DNA of 64,000 nt, from NCBI GenBank assembly GCA_963580285.1, contig OY757013.1:155175900-155239899 (forward strand), given 5' to 3'. Each line of letters opens with the position of its first letter. Position 1 is the first letter of the stretch. A program made the position numbers and the translations under genes. Shown here piece by piece: positions 43,181-54,688 of the stretch. The notes beneath the pieces are model-generated. The model was not told where the DNA came from. It saw nothing but the letters and a program-made list of their open reading frames with translations, and made no database searches. Origin of the DNA: Lucinisca nassula (taxonomy: Eukaryota > Mollusca > Bivalvia > Lucinida > Lucinidae).

Positions 43181-44219
43181 TATATAAGTTCAGAAAAATA
43201 TTTAATTGTAATGACTTCAGTACCCAATTTCGTAAAATCATTCTTCGATACAAAAGATTTGGTACAACAAAAATGTTATACGACACACTGCATGCATGGT
43301 AGTAAACCCAATCACGGTTGACAACTTTGCTTCCCCCCATAATTGCACGCCGGTGGGTCAGGCCTCAGATTCTATGACGGTTCCAGCGTAAAGGCTTACT
43401 GAGAACTAGATAGATTCTAATTTTATGTAATGTTGGTTGATGTCTGATGCTCTGTCTCTGGTTGGGCCCATCGGAGTCTAACTGTTGGTTTTCTTTTGCT
43501 CCAGCATTTCATTAGTTTCTTGCTGTCGAGGCTTCACCGTTGTTTCATCTCTGTGGTCCATTGATTTTTTTGTGTCGGAGGCCTTCTCGCGAACTGAACA
43601 AATTATTTGTCTAAATCGCGACGGAAGTAAGGGCTAGGATTGTGGCCACGTAAAATCGATTTAAGCCCCCCAGTGGAATTCGTTTTACTGACCGTTCCAA
43701 GGGCGGTTCTTCTGTCGTGGTTTATTTTTGTTATGGCTTGCCTTTGAGTGTGTGTATCGCTTATAATATTTTGCTTTGTATAGCCAATTGGCCATTTTGC
43801 GGGAAAGTAACTGTCATTTTGGCTTTCCGCTAGTGATGTTTCCACTACGATCTAGTTGTTTCATGTTTGTGCTTCTTTCTCTTGGTGTCTCTGGTGGGAA
43901 CTGTGGGTTTATTGTATCGATTCCTGATCAGTGCCTTCACTTCTATTTTGAACCATGCAATCAAAAACATTTTAGTCGGCATATTTTAATACAAACAGGT
44001 ACACCGTTAGGAGAGTGAATTCTTTCGAAAACATTATAGTCTGCATTAACCACAGGGTCCGTTTAAACAATAAAATAGGTCGCGATGTTAAAAACTTCTT
44101 TACATGCTGAGCATGAAATTTTAATGCTCACACATATTACTTATTATGATGCTAACAACTATTAAAATGCAAATGAAAGAGGTATTTTTTCAAGCCCAGA
44201 TCAGCATTGAATATTATTT

Positions 44220-44469
44220 GACTCCTCATAAATTTTACCCGCTTGAACCCAACTTTTATATAGTAAAATTGGGGTTTCCGGGGGTATATCTTATTTTTCT
44301 TATTTCTGCTCTAAAATATAGATTGTACCCGATGAGGCGGTTCTAACGGGTGCCCACAATCTATATTTTGAGCAGAAATAAGAAAAATATCACAAATTTT
44401 CATCATATAATTTTCATTTTGACGGCGATAAAGGTGGCAATGTATTTGAATAGGCGTGTTTGCGTAATG
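44220..44469. mobile_element. FB-A copy 11, left end worn
   Basis: Interior CCGCTTGAACCCAACTTTTA onward; core shortened (GATTGTACCCGATGAGGCGG); end GCGTGTTTGCGTAATG. Confidence 0.85.
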
Positions 44470-45157
44470 ACAGTCGACTGGCAAATTGTAACATTCCAAC
44501 AATTCAAATTTATGAGCAAGACAAATTCCATGCACAAGTGAGTTGAGCATAAAAAATGATTGTTAACCTCGGACCCTGATTTGATCGTTAGGCCGTGCAT
44601 GAAATGGTTTCATTTGAAAATTAAACCACATTTAAGAGCGTTTCATTTTCCGAACTTAAGGAAAGCAAAAAAGAAGTCCCCAACATTAGCAACCTTGAGA
44701 AAATGTGTAAAAAAGGGTCCGGTGCTTCTGTTTACTTTAACCCTTTCAACAAGGTTAACCGGGACATATATTTACAAGTATTAGCTTTTACAAAAAAGCT
44801 TTAGTCTACGTTTAGCACACATCAATCTGTGTAGTCACAGGAATGGAAGATAAAAGGACCATTTTTATATGTATGCTGTGTATATGTGGGCCATCTCATG
44901 TCTATAAGTCTATAACAGCCACATATTCCAATTAAGAATTTCCAAATGTCCACTCCAATTTCACGTTTGTACAAAACTTTCAATCTTTCACGTTCAACGA
45001 CAAATCAGAGATACTGAGGACTCAATGAAGAATATAGATAGATTAGGATGTTGGCCACGAAAATGGGGCATGAGATTTTAACCCGTTAAATGTAATAATA
45101 TGCGGATAACTAGGAAAAAAAATATATAAAATTAAGGCTTCTTACACCTTAGAGTGA
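44470..45157. other. No feature recognised
   Basis: No supported ORF or repeat. Confidence 0.5.
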
Positions 45158-45864
45158 ACGGTCCTCGAAAATGTGAATTCCATTAAATACTTTGGTGTGA
45201 GAATCACTCACGATTTGAGATTGAATACACGCAATAGCAACACGTGTTCAAAGGCAAATAGAACACTTGGTTTCCTGAGGCGAAAACTTCATCAGTGTCC
45301 TCAGGATGGGAAAGAGACAGCATATAGGACACTTGTTCGCCCAATCTTGGAATATGGTAGTTGCATCTGGGACCCAAGCGGAGTTGTCCTTAATGAAGAA
45401 ATTGAAAAAGTTCAGAATAGAGCTGCTAGATTTGTTACAGAAAATTACTGCTTTGAAACTGGATGCATGACTGGAATTCTAGGAAAATTAAGATGGGAGT
45501 CTCTCAAGAAAAGGAGAAGAGCCAGTAGGCTCATACTCTTATACAAAGGTCTAAAGGGTGCTACCAGCATTCCAACAGATGACCTTTGTCCCCCAGCTAG
45601 GCACTGTAGAAAGCAACATTCAATGACGTTTCAGACCCTTACTGCAAGAACGGACATTTATAAAGAATCGTTCTTCCCCCGAACCATTAGAGATTGGAAT
45701 GCCCTTCCCGATTCGATTATTTCGACGGCTGAAGGTGCTGAGGATTGTGTAGCTAAGTTTACCTCTTTGGTTAGAGCTAGGGACTAACTTTCCATATCAC
45801 AGGTCCTGGTGTATGATTGTCATTTGACGTGTCACCAGTAACAATTCTGATTCTGATTCTGACA
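45158..45864 (+). pseudogene. LINE RT C-terminal end and 3' UTR
   Basis: Frame opens after the stop at 45155; protein-like text begins at TVLENVNSIKYFGV (so the GTG at 45173 is not a start) and runs 204 codons to 45787. Landmarks: LGFLRRKLHQCP, YRTLVRPILEYGSCIWDP, KVQNRAARFV, KLRWESLKKRR, SFFPRTIRDWNALPDSI. These are typical of the post-palm region of CR1/Jockey-like non-LTR reverse transcriptases. A short 3' UTR ends in ATTCTGATTCTGATTCTGAC (45844-45863), a microsatellite-like tail. The 5' part, including the palm, is missing. The clade is not certain. No stop inside, so fairly recent. Confidence 0.85.
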
Positions 45865-46215
45865 ACAACTCGCAAATGAACAGGTAGATCTACCTACATA
45901 GATCTACCTACATTCACGTTTTCTTTCATATCGCTTAACAATCTTATACAAAAAAAGTGAAAACAAACAGAAATAGGTAAATGTCTTATGGACGCTGAGT
46001 CAACATCATGTCAATCCAGAATATATGTTTATTTTGTAAGCATGAGAGTACGCAAACTTAAGGAAACGCTCCGGTTATTCGGAGGTGTGAGGTAACTGTA
46101 TCGATTTACTTCATTCTTTTAATTATTTATTCAATCTTTGTGACGAACATATATAAACGAATATATAAAATGAAGACTAGTCAACAGAAAATAATATTCA
46201 ACCAGTCACGATCTT
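45865..46215. other. No gene; AGATCTACCTAC repeat
   Basis: GTAGATCTACCTACATAGAT near 45885 is a short palindromic duplication. GGTAACTGTATCGATT at 46090 recalls PLE UTR. Nothing else. Confidence 0.45.
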
Positions 46216-46218
46216 TCC

Positions 46219-46465
46219 CATCACGAAAACATGCATATATAATTTTGACCCCCTTGAACACCACTTTTATACAGTAAAACTGGGGTTTACATGGGTAAAC
46301 CCTATTTGAATTATTTCTGCCTTAAAATATAGATTGAGGCGGTTCTAACGAGTACATAAAATCTATATTTTCGTAGAAATAAGAAAAATATCACAATTTT
46401 TCATCTTAATTTTTTTATTTTTTCGGCGATAAAGGTTACAGTGTATTTGTAATAGCGTGTTTTCA
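46219..46465. mobile_element. FB-A copy 12, core shortened
   Basis: CATCACGAAAACATGCATAT to TAATAGCGTGTTTTC; only GAGGCGGTTCTAACGAG of the core remains. Confidence 0.85.
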
Positions 46466-46670
46466 GAAAGCTACGGCCGTGTGCGTAGACAATAAAGAGT
46501 GTCAATCCAGCTAAGATATCTCCTAATGAGCTATCTCAAAAGACAATGGGTGGAAGGATTAAGGAACACGATACGGCTTCTTTCGTCTTACCTAAACATT
46601 TTTACTGAATGGAATCGTCCCAGTCATATTAGAAAATTAGAGGGTCTGGTTATAGCAAATGGTTGAACTT

Positions 46671-46961
46671 CATCACGAAAATACGCCTATACAAATTCAT
46701 TGTAAACTTTACGGCCGAAAAAAAAAAAAAACACGAAATTTTTAAGATCAAAAGTGTGATAATTGTCTTATTTCTGCTCAAATTTTAGATTGCGGGTATC
46801 CGTTATAACCTCCTCATTGAGGCGGTTCTATCGAGTACCCACATTCTATATTGTAGAGCAGAAATAAGAAAATAAAGGTTCCCCCCCCATGTAAACTCCA
46901 ATTTTACTGTATAAAATGGGGTTCAAGGGGGTCAAAATTATATTGATGTGCTTTCGTGATG
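46671..46961. mobile_element. FB-A copy 13, flanked by TT
   Basis: CATCACGAAAATACGCCTAT to TGTGCTTTCGTGATG; core TATAACCTCCTCATTGAGGC / GGCGGTTCTATCGAG. Confidence 0.9.
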
Positions 46962-46964
46962 TTC

Positions 46965-47034
46965 TGCAAACAGAGAAGTACCTGATCAGACGCTGCGTTT
47001 TGCGGCGTCTGATCTGTGCCTGCACTTTCTGTCA
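46965..47034. repeat. pal60 palindromic repeat, copy 10
   Basis: GCAAACAGAGAAGTACCTGA ... CGCTGCGTTTTGCGGCG ... GTGCCTGCACTTTCTG. Confidence 0.85.
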
Positions 47035-47223
47035 ATAACCCGTTTTGAGGTGTCCCGTATGGGGGTATTATATTGGTATAGGCCGACAGGCTGGTGCTTA
47101 CATTGGCGCCATGGGACGAATAACTGCAAGGCTGCGATAATAATAGAACACATTAAGAGAAAATGTATTTAAACAGTTAACAGCAACTTGGCATCAGTAC
47201 TCATACGATTAGAAAGTGCTTTT

Positions 47224-47475
47224 CATTATAAAACACGCCTATTCAAATATATTGAAACTTGTTCCACCAAAAAAAAAAAAAAAAAAAAATGGTGGAACAT
47301 TTTCAGATAAAAAAATATCTGATAGTTGATATATATTAGCTCAAAACATAAATTGTGGAAACTTGTTAAAGCCGCCTCATCGAGGCAGTTCTAACGAGCG
47401 CCCACAATCTATTTTTAGAGCAGAAATAAGAAAAATAAGATTTATCCCTGTAAACTCCAGTTTATAGTATAATGG
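47224..47475. mobile_element. FB-A copy 14, ends worn
   Basis: CATTATAAAACACGCCTATT; A-run at 47270-47289; core AAGCCGCCTCATCGAGGCAG. Confidence 0.8.
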
Positions 47476-47550
47476 CTGAATTACAGGGGTGTTCAGCAAA
47501 CTGCCAAAGAGCAAGTATTTAACAAAACCACCTTAGCAGTTGCAGTTATA

Positions 47551-47940
47551 GGGAGCTTTCCACTAAATGTTTTCCATAGGCGACAATAGAAACCTTTTAC
47601 CTGCTCCCACAAAATCTACACATACACAACTTTTCAAACCTTACTTTTTTATAGAACCATCCTAGCCCAACAAGTTAATGAGAAAAAATCCACATGTTGG
47701 ACTGCTCCTTTTCAAGTTACAGTCAACCATGTTTGTTTACATACTAGAACAGAGTAAATATAAACCAACATTTTTAAAGGAGGGGCGACCATATAAATTC
47801 AGCCAAAAATTCTTTGAGCTTGCAGATATATATATAAACCATGCATCATTTTAGTCCTTTATACCTATCATTTTCTCACATTGAAATAAAACATGGGATA
47901 TATATCCAATGGAAGCAGTGCAATGCTACAGTACCTATAC
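47551..47940 (-). repeat. PLE module G, copy 3, internal deletion
   Basis: GGGAGCTTTCCACTAAATGT to AATGGAAGCAGTGCAATG; about 65 bp present in the other copies are missing near 47915. Confidence 0.75.
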
Positions 47941-48771
47941 TAAAGTAGAAGTAAAACAAAGATCAGGAATTGATACAATTAACTTACTCCATCCATAAAA
48001 GACACCAAAGGGAAAGAAATACAAACATTAAGCGAGCAGACCATAATGGAAACCCAAACAAAGGAAGGCCATATGGACAGTTACTTTCCCACAAAATGGC
48101 CATATGGCCATCCAAAAATAAAAAGACACAAGTGATACACACAGTAAGTAACAAACAACAACATAAATAAATCGCCATAGAAGAGCCGCCTTGGAACGGT
48201 CAGTGGAAGATTTCCACTGGGGGGCTTAAATCGATTTTACGTGGCCACAATCCTCGCCCTTACTTCCGTCGCGATTTAGACAAATTATTTGTTCAGTCCG
48301 CATGAAGGCCTCCTAACTCATCAGTGCAACATCTCCGTGAACACAGAAATCAAAGAACCACAGAGGTGAGACAACGGTGAGGACTCGACAGCAAGAAACC
48401 ACTGAAATGCTGGAGCAAAAGAAAACCAACAGTTAGACTCCGATGAGCCCGACCAGAGACAGAGCATCAGGCACCAACCAACATTATCTCTTTAATTTTC
48501 AATAAGCCTTTACGTTGGAGCCGTCATAGAATCTGAGGCCTGACCCACCGGCGTGCAATTAAAGAGGGAAGCAAAGTTGCCAACCGTGATTGGGTTAACT
48601 ACCATGCATGCAGTCTGTCGTATAATATCAATGTTGTACCCAATCTTTTTATATCGAAGAATGATTTTACGAAATTGGGTGCTGAAGTCATTGCGGTTAT
48701 ATATTTTTCTGAATTTATATACTAAGTCACCATAAAATTCGGGTTCCGATAGACCTTGTTGCAGAAGAGAT

Positions 48772-49195
48772 TTAAGTCCAATATTGAATTTTGAAATTAA
48801 AATCAGAATGGCGTCTATAAAATTTTGAAAAGGCTTTGCGTAGTTTATGGTACCGATAACCCTGATTAAGGAGTTTAGCCGTTAATAATTTATTACGAGT
48901 GTTGAAGTCAGTTACATGACTACACACTCTAGCAAATCGAATTAATTGCGAAATATAAACGCCATAGGATGGCGCACGAGGAACATCACCATCCAAAAAA
49001 GGAAAATTTACAATCTCAAAATCAAAGTCATCGCGTTTATCATAAATTTTGCACGAAACAAATCCATCTACAATAGATAGATGTAAATCCAAAAACGGGG
49101 CCTCGGTATCAGAAGAATTGGCTTTATTTAACTGAAGTTCTAGGGGGTAAATCTGACTGATCAAACCATCAAAATAGGTATTATCAACCCTTATT
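48772..49195 (-). pseudogene. PLE reverse transcriptase C-terminal fragment
   Basis: The frame enters from the non-coding module at about 49195 with DNTYFDGLISQIYPLE and then reads NSSDTEAPFLDLHLSI, YDKRDDFDFEIVNFPFL, SYGVYISQLIRFARVCSH and YRRHSDF, after which the frame slips. The palm is absent. It is almost the same text as the C-terminal half of 51264-52286, so the two units are close relatives. Confidence 0.82.
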
Positions 49196-49204
49196 GTCTT
49201 TATG

Positions 49205-50056
49205 ATGCATCAAAAGAATTGCCAAATAGAAATTTAGGTCATATCTAATAATTTGGTCATGCATAGTAAAAGTTCAGTCCCAAAGAATCTTTCAAGTTTG
49301 CGAAAACGTTATCGCTTTCAGATTCAACAATGAAAGCCGAACAATCATAGTTTTTGAAAAGCGCAATTTTCATCTCTTTCTGGAATGGAACCCAGACACC
49401 GACTTGCATCAGTGGTTCTTCTCCAATGTCTTTGGAACAATTCAATACTAAAATGCACAGAATAATGCCTAAATAGCACCAATACACATTTTTATGGCTA
49501 TTTTCACACCTACACCCCCTATTTAAAGTAAAAAAAAAATTGAAAAAAATTGAAATGCCAAGAAAATGTTTGTAAATGCCTAATGGCATGAGGAATAGCT
49601 GAATATATCTGTTCACATACTTTTACATGAATACAATAAAATAGAACTAATAACGGATGAGAAAACTTATCTGGATATTGCAGCGGGCGGTTTCGAAGAG
49701 ACAATTTTGAAGTTTTGCTTTGATTTGAGACATAGTCCTAGTGCCATGAAACCTTACTCTTATATTCCAGATGGAGTAGATTCTTTCTTGTGTTTTTGCA
49801 AATACAATTGCTGCAAGTCTTCTTTCCAAACACATCAATAAAACTGATTTATATGGCTTTAAAGTATCCCCCCTCCCAAGAACATAGATCAGAGGCAAAA
49901 AATCATCAAATACACCAATTAGCACTACCACCACATTTCTTACAGTATCTATGGCAAAATACATGCCATGAAGATACATTTTATGAAACAGAATTGGACA
50001 TGACCTACAAATGTGTGGAAATAGTATGTAATGACTAAAAACAGGACAGCAGCCCT
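49205..50056 (-). mobile_element. PLE internal non-coding module, copy 2
   Basis: Homologous to 18437-19370. It joins module G on one side and the RT frame on the other. Small ORFs (49257-49616, 49647-49979) run in it without a recognisable domain. Confidence 0.7.
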
Positions 50057-50440
50057 ACTTTTGCTATAGTGAGCTTTCCACTAAATGTTTTCCATAGGCG
50101 ACAATAGTAACATTTTATCTGCTCCCACAAAAACTACAAAACTTTTCAAACCTTACTTGTTTATAGAACCATCCTAGCCCAACAAGTTAATGAGCAAAAA
50201 TCCACATGTTGATCTGCTCCTTTTCAAGTTACAGTCAACCATGTTTGTTTACATACTAGAACGGAGTAAATACAAACCAACATTTTAAAGGAGCGGTGAC
50301 CATATAAAATCTGCAATAATTTCTTTGAGCTTGCAGATATATTTATAAAACATGCATCATTTTAGCTCCTTATACCTATCATGTTCTCACATTGAAATAA
50401 AACATGGGATATATATCAAATAGCAAGTCTGGTATTTAGA
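50057..50440 (-). repeat. PLE module G, copy 4
   Basis: GAGCTTTCCACTAAATGTTT to TCTGGTATTTAGAACGCA; adjoins PLE 3' UTR at 50455. Confidence 0.75.
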
Positions 50441-51263
50441 ACGCAACTAAAAAGCTCGGTCCCAAAGTGATAAATCAAAAAATAGAAGTGGAGGCAATGA
50501 TCAAAAATCGATACAATCAACCCACAGCTCCCATCAGAGACACCATCGGGAACGACACACAAACATGAAACAACAGACCCTAATGGAAACACCAACAGCG
50601 GAAAGCCAAAAGGACAGTTACTTTCCCACAAAATGGCCAATAGGCTTTCCAAAATATAATAACATAAGCCACACAAACACCCAAAGACAAACCATAACAA
50701 AAATACAGAAGAACCGCTTTGGAACGGTCAGCGGAAACGAATTCCACTGGGGGCTTAATCGATTTTACGTGGCCACAATCATCGCCCTTACTTCCGTCGC
50801 GATTTACACAAATAATTTGTTCTGTCCGCACGAAGGCCTCCTAACTCATCAGTGCAACATCTCCGTGAACACAAATAATCAAACAACCACAGAGGTGAGA
50901 CAACGGTGAGGATTCGACAGCAAGAAACCACTGAAATGCTGGAGCAAAAGAAAACCAACAGTTAGACTCCGATGGGCCCAACCAGAGACAGAACATCAGG
51001 CACCAACCAACATTACCTTGAATTAGATCTCTCTAATTCTCAATAAGCCTTTACGTTGGAACCGTCATATAATCTTAGGCCTGACCCACCGGCGTGCAAT
51101 TAAAGAGGGAAGCAAAGTTGTCAACCGTGATTGGGTTAACTACCATGCATGCAGTCTGTCGTATAACATTTATGCTGTTCCCAATCTTTTTTATATCGAA
51201 GAATGATTTTACGAAATTGAGTGCTGACGTCATTGCGGTTATTTTTTTTACTGAATTTATATA
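50441..51263 (-). other. PLE 3' region (C-terminal tail and UTR)
   Basis: On the minus strand starts CAACAAGGTCTATCGGAACC; contains the sequence for KFSKKNNRNDVSTQF-like and RQTACMVVNPITV-like text, then UTR. Parallel to 47941-48771. Confidence 0.65.
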
Positions 51264-52286
51264 CTAAGTCAACATAAAATTCGGGTTCCGATAGACCTTG
51301 TTGCAGAAGAGCTTTAAGTCCAATATTAAAATTGAAATTAAATCAGAATGGCGTCTATAAAATTTTGAAAAGGCTTTGCGTAGTTGATGGAACCGATAAC
51401 CCTGATTAAGAAGTTTAGCCGTTAATAATTTATTACGAGTGTTGAAGTCAGTTACATGACTACACACTCCGGCAAATCGAATTAATTGCGAAATATAAAC
51501 GCCATAGGACGGCACACGAGGACTATCATCATCCAAAAAATGAAAATTTACAATATCAAAATCAAAATCATCGCGTTTATCATAATTTTTGCACGAAACA
51601 AAACCATCTCCAATAGATATATTTAAATCAAAAAACGGAGCCTCGGTATCAGAAGACTTTGCTTTATTTAACTGAAGTTCTGGGGGGTAAATCTGACTGA
51701 TCGAACCATCGAAATAGGTATTATCAATATTTAATAAATCATCCAAACATCTTAAAGTGGAGCTTAAAGCTTCAATGATTTCAGATTGGCATTCAGCTGA
51801 AAGGGACATCATGAAGTTTCTCTCATAACAAAACAAAAACAGACCAGCCACAAGTGATGCGCAATTAGTACCCATCGGAATACCCACAACTTGTCTAAAT
51901 AACTTAGTACCAAATCTTATGTAAATATTGTCAAGTAGAAAGGTGAGAGCTTCACGCTCTTTCTGACATGACCATAAAGTATAACTTTTATGCTCTTCAG
52001 AAGTGAAAAAAGCATTTCTTACATTACATGCAAGATAGAGGGCGTCTCCCCTATGAAATGCCCATTCAATTAAATCATTAAGTTTTTCTTTTATAAGATT
52101 ATGAGGAAGTGTAGTGTAAAGGGTGGAAAAATCATAAGTAGACAGACTTGAAGCACGAAAACGCCTGGATTTCAATTTATTTAAAACTTCATTAGAATGT
52201 TTTATAGACCAAAACAGATCTCTACCTATCTTTCGAAGACTTTGTCGCAATATTTTATCACATGCTTTTTGATGGCAGTAAAACAT
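51264..52286 (-). pseudogene. Penelope-like reverse transcriptase
   Basis: 340 codons. Motif A is STYDFSTLYTTLP (~codon 48-60), then NVRNAFFTSEEHK, LLDNIYIRFGTKLFRQVVG, motif B GIPMGTNCASLVAGLFLF (~141-158), and the catalytic motif C reading CLDDLLN (~186-192) where the family has YLDD. Thumb-side text follows (IYPPELQLNKAKSSDTEAP, DKRDDFDFDIVNF, SYGVYISQLIRF). The enzyme would copy element RNA. The upstream part lies in another frame (52226-52450: HVIKYCDKVFER), joined near 52240, so there is a frameshift; a second slip follows YRRHSDL. The first methionine here is therefore not the true start. The Tyr-to-Cys change next to the two Asp also speaks against activity. The PLE name is inferred from motifs. 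Confidence 0.82.
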
Positions 52287-52450
52287 GAAGTTAATAATTT
52301 GGAGAGTACCCGGTACCTCCCAGTAACTAGTGCAATGCTACCTTTATCTATATGCAGTTTATCCTTTTGACTACAAGTGTCAGCTTTTGGATTTTTGACT
52401 ACAATGTCGGCTTTTGGATAAGTGGTTTTTACTTTATGTTTATTACACAT
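52226..52450 (-). pseudogene. PLE RT upstream segment, other frame
   Basis: 74 codons; LLTSCFTAIKKHVIKYCDKV leads into the RT frame at 52286 after a one- or two-base slip. No further domain upstream is recognised; 52451-52770 shows only an unsupported 64-codon ORF. Confidence 0.65.
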
Positions 52451-52770
52451 TGAGCGGCGTTTTCATATGTTTTCGTATAAACTGATTTTATTTTCTGCGT
52501 AAAAATGTTTAAACATTTACACTTTTTTGATCCCAAACACCAAAAATGGGTTAACACAACGCAATCGTAGAAAAACAAATCCGCTCCGTTGTAGTTCAAG
52601 CGTTTCGGGTCTGAGCTTTTTCATATCAATTAACCTGACCGGCGACAAGAATCTTAATGGCTTGAAAACTTTGGAATGGTAAACGAAACTGTTGGGATGG
52701 TGACTTAACATATTCCAGTAGAAGCAGAGAAACCACTTGCCATGTTGCTACGTTGTAGTCTGTCTTCGAG

Positions 52771-53049
52771 CATTACGAAAACATACCCGTGCGACATAGT
52801 GCAATTTTCAAATCTCCAAAATGGCTACTTTTCTGATGAAAATCCGTGATATTTTCCTTATTAATACTGCAATTATAGGTCGTGGGTGCTTGTGAGAACC
52901 GCCTCATTGAGGCGGTTCTACAGCGTACCCACAACCTATGTTTTGGAGCAGAAATAAGAAAAATAATGTATACCCCCGTACACCCCAGTTTTTTCTATAT
53001 AAAGTGGGGTGTACGGGGATGTTCATTTCACGTACTTGTTTACGTGATG
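52771..53049. mobile_element. FB-B copy with FB-A-like first bases
   Basis: CATTACGAAAACATACCCGT ... to CTTGTTTACGTGATG. Core GAACCGCCTCATTGAGGCGG at 52893-52919. The first 14 bases match FB-A better than FB-B. Confidence 0.88.
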
Positions 53050-53111
53050 GGTAGCCATTGCCCGTACACGCAATTGTATATAACAGCTTTGCAAACCCCC
53101 GTTTTTGTAGA

Positions 53112-53394
53112 CATCACGAAAACATGCATATATAACTTTGACCCCCTTGAACCCCACTTTTATATAGAAAGACTGGGGTTGACAGGGGTAAAAGTTATTT
53201 TTCTTATTTCCGCTATAAAATATGGATTGTGGGTACTCGTTAGAACCGCCTCGATGCGGCGGTTCTAACGAGTACCCACACTCTATATATTGAGCAGAAA
53301 TAAAAAAAATATCACAATTTTTCATCTAAAAAATTTCTTTTTTTTTTCGGCGATAAAGGTTGCAATGTATTTGTATAGGCGTGTTTTCGTAATG
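53112..53394. mobile_element. FB-A copy 15, full length, flanked by GA
   Basis: CATCACGAAAACATGCATAT to GGCGTGTTTTCGTAATG; core GAACCGCCTCGATGCGGCGG at 53244-53263. Confidence 0.92.
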
Positions 53395-53489
53395 GAGAAG
53401 GGGCTTTGAGTTTGTTCTAGTACACGGTTTTTACGGGTATCACATTAACAGTTCTGCGCATCAGTGAGAAAAAAGATCACCATTCATTG

Positions 53490-53850
53490 TTTGTTTCGTT
53501 TTCTGTTCATCATCAACACTATTAAGGTCATTTTTGAGGTCTTGTTTCCAATTGTACGGGACCTCATCCCGACATTGTGCTGAAATAACGCCTCAAGCCC
53601 TGCTATCAAACGAAACCAATAGGGTTTATATGCATGGACGCTTTGACTCGGGCCACTTTGTCCGGGCAGGCTCTAAAGCAGTTTACCAGTACTCATGTGC
53701 GGTCGGTTTCAGCTCTGCCTGGAAGCGCCACTTTTCCTGAAGACACACTTAGACGTTTTAAGTGGTTTGCCTACCAGTGCTCAAGTGCGGACGATTTCAG
53801 CTCTGTGTGAAAGCACTATGCAGCCCAATCTTTTTCTCCAAGCCCCGATG
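53490..53850 (-). mobile_element. SINE-D copy 8, minus strand, with duplication
   Basis: TTTCTGTTCATCATCAACAC tail side to CTTTTTCTCCAAGCCCCGAT. The ATTTCAGCTCTG... block appears twice (53706 and 53790), so the copy is internally duplicated. Confidence 0.78.
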
Positions 53851-53861
53851 TCAACAAATTC

Positions 53862-54420
53862 GAGAAATGAACACACATGGTAACCCTAATTTATACAGTC
53901 GAACTTCGATGACTCGAACCCCTTAGGGACCATGGAAATTTATTCGAGACAAGGGTAGTTCGAGCCACTGACGGTTACTGCCAAGGGGCATAACGAGATA
54001 CTTTTGAACATCTTCCGATGTTATATACTGAAAATGTTTGCTGTGTGTACTCATTAGAATCGCCTCACCGAGGCGATTCTTATGAGTACACACAGCATAC
54101 ATTTGCAAGATAAAAGACTAAAATTTCCTTAATCATCCCCACCATTTCTTATTTTGAGGATATCCTAGGGGCACAAGAACGAGTTCGACCCAGCCATGGT
54201 AAACGAGCCATCGGTTTTAGAGCCATCGAAATTCTATTGTATATAGAAACCTGGGGATTCACAGGGATATACATAATTCTTTTTCATATATCATATGCTT
54301 TAGGTACTCGTTTTAGCCGCCCCAATGTGGCGGTTCAAACGAGCACCCGCAAATCAAGTTGAGGTATGTAAATAATACAAAAATGGTAATATGAAAAACG
54401 ATCTAAACCACACAGATGTG
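53862..54420. mobile_element. FB-B copy split by TcM-C copy 5
   Basis: Left part ATTCGAGAAATGAACACACA ... AATTTATA (to 53895), right part TATAGAAACCTGGGGATTCA with core TAGCCGCCCCAATGTGGCGG and end GATGTGTTACCCTCATGA. It starts at the broken end of SINE-D copy 8. Confidence 0.78.
53896..54239. mobile_element. TcM-C copy 5
   Basis: 344 bp, TA at 53894-53895 and 54240-54241; ends CAGTCGAACTTCGATGACTC / GAGCCATCGAAATTCTATTG; core at 54048-54092. Confidence 0.92.
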
Positions 54421-54688
54421 TTACCCTCATGATTGACAAGAAGGGTCATTTCTAGATACACCAGTATCACAACTCGATGTGTTAGCTTAATAGTGAATAC
54501 ACACTATCGCTGCTAAATGTATTCCCATGACAAACATAGCGGTTTTTTGTTGTCTCACGAAAAACGATTTGTGTGTGTACACAGACCGACTTGGGAATTC
54601 TTTGTTCGCTCATGTTTGTTTGTGTTTCTCTGCAACGTAACTCATAAGAACCTCCGACCACGTGAAAAACTTATTAAGGCCTTCTTTT

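Larger units (their letters stand above)
42510..43950 (+). pseudogene. PLE C-terminal RT and 3' UTR, split by TcM-C
   Basis: Plus-strand PLE piece. 42519-42702 encodes NTRNKLLTAELLNQGYR ... FYRRHSDLIL ... LVQQGLSEPEFYG, with one in-frame TAA after KAFS. TcM-C copy 4 is inserted at 42705-43180, after which the frame region continues (KFRKI..., DFSTQFRKI) and runs into a UTR like those at 47940-48600. The protein part is the thumb-side end of a Penelope-like reverse transcriptase. Non-functional. Confidence 0.78.
47551..52450 (-). mobile_element. Tandem Penelope-like (PLE) units
   Basis: Read on the minus strand from high to low coordinates: RT (52450-51264), 3' UTR (51263-50455), module G (50440-50057), internal module (50056-49205), RT C-terminus (49195-48772), 3' UTR (48771-47941), module G (47940-47551). 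The two units are head-to-tail and the second is 5'-shortened. Tandem, partly truncated copies with pseudo-LTRs are characteristic of PLEs. The RT type (see 51264-52286) supports the name; no GIY-YIG endonuclease is seen. Confidence 0.72.
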
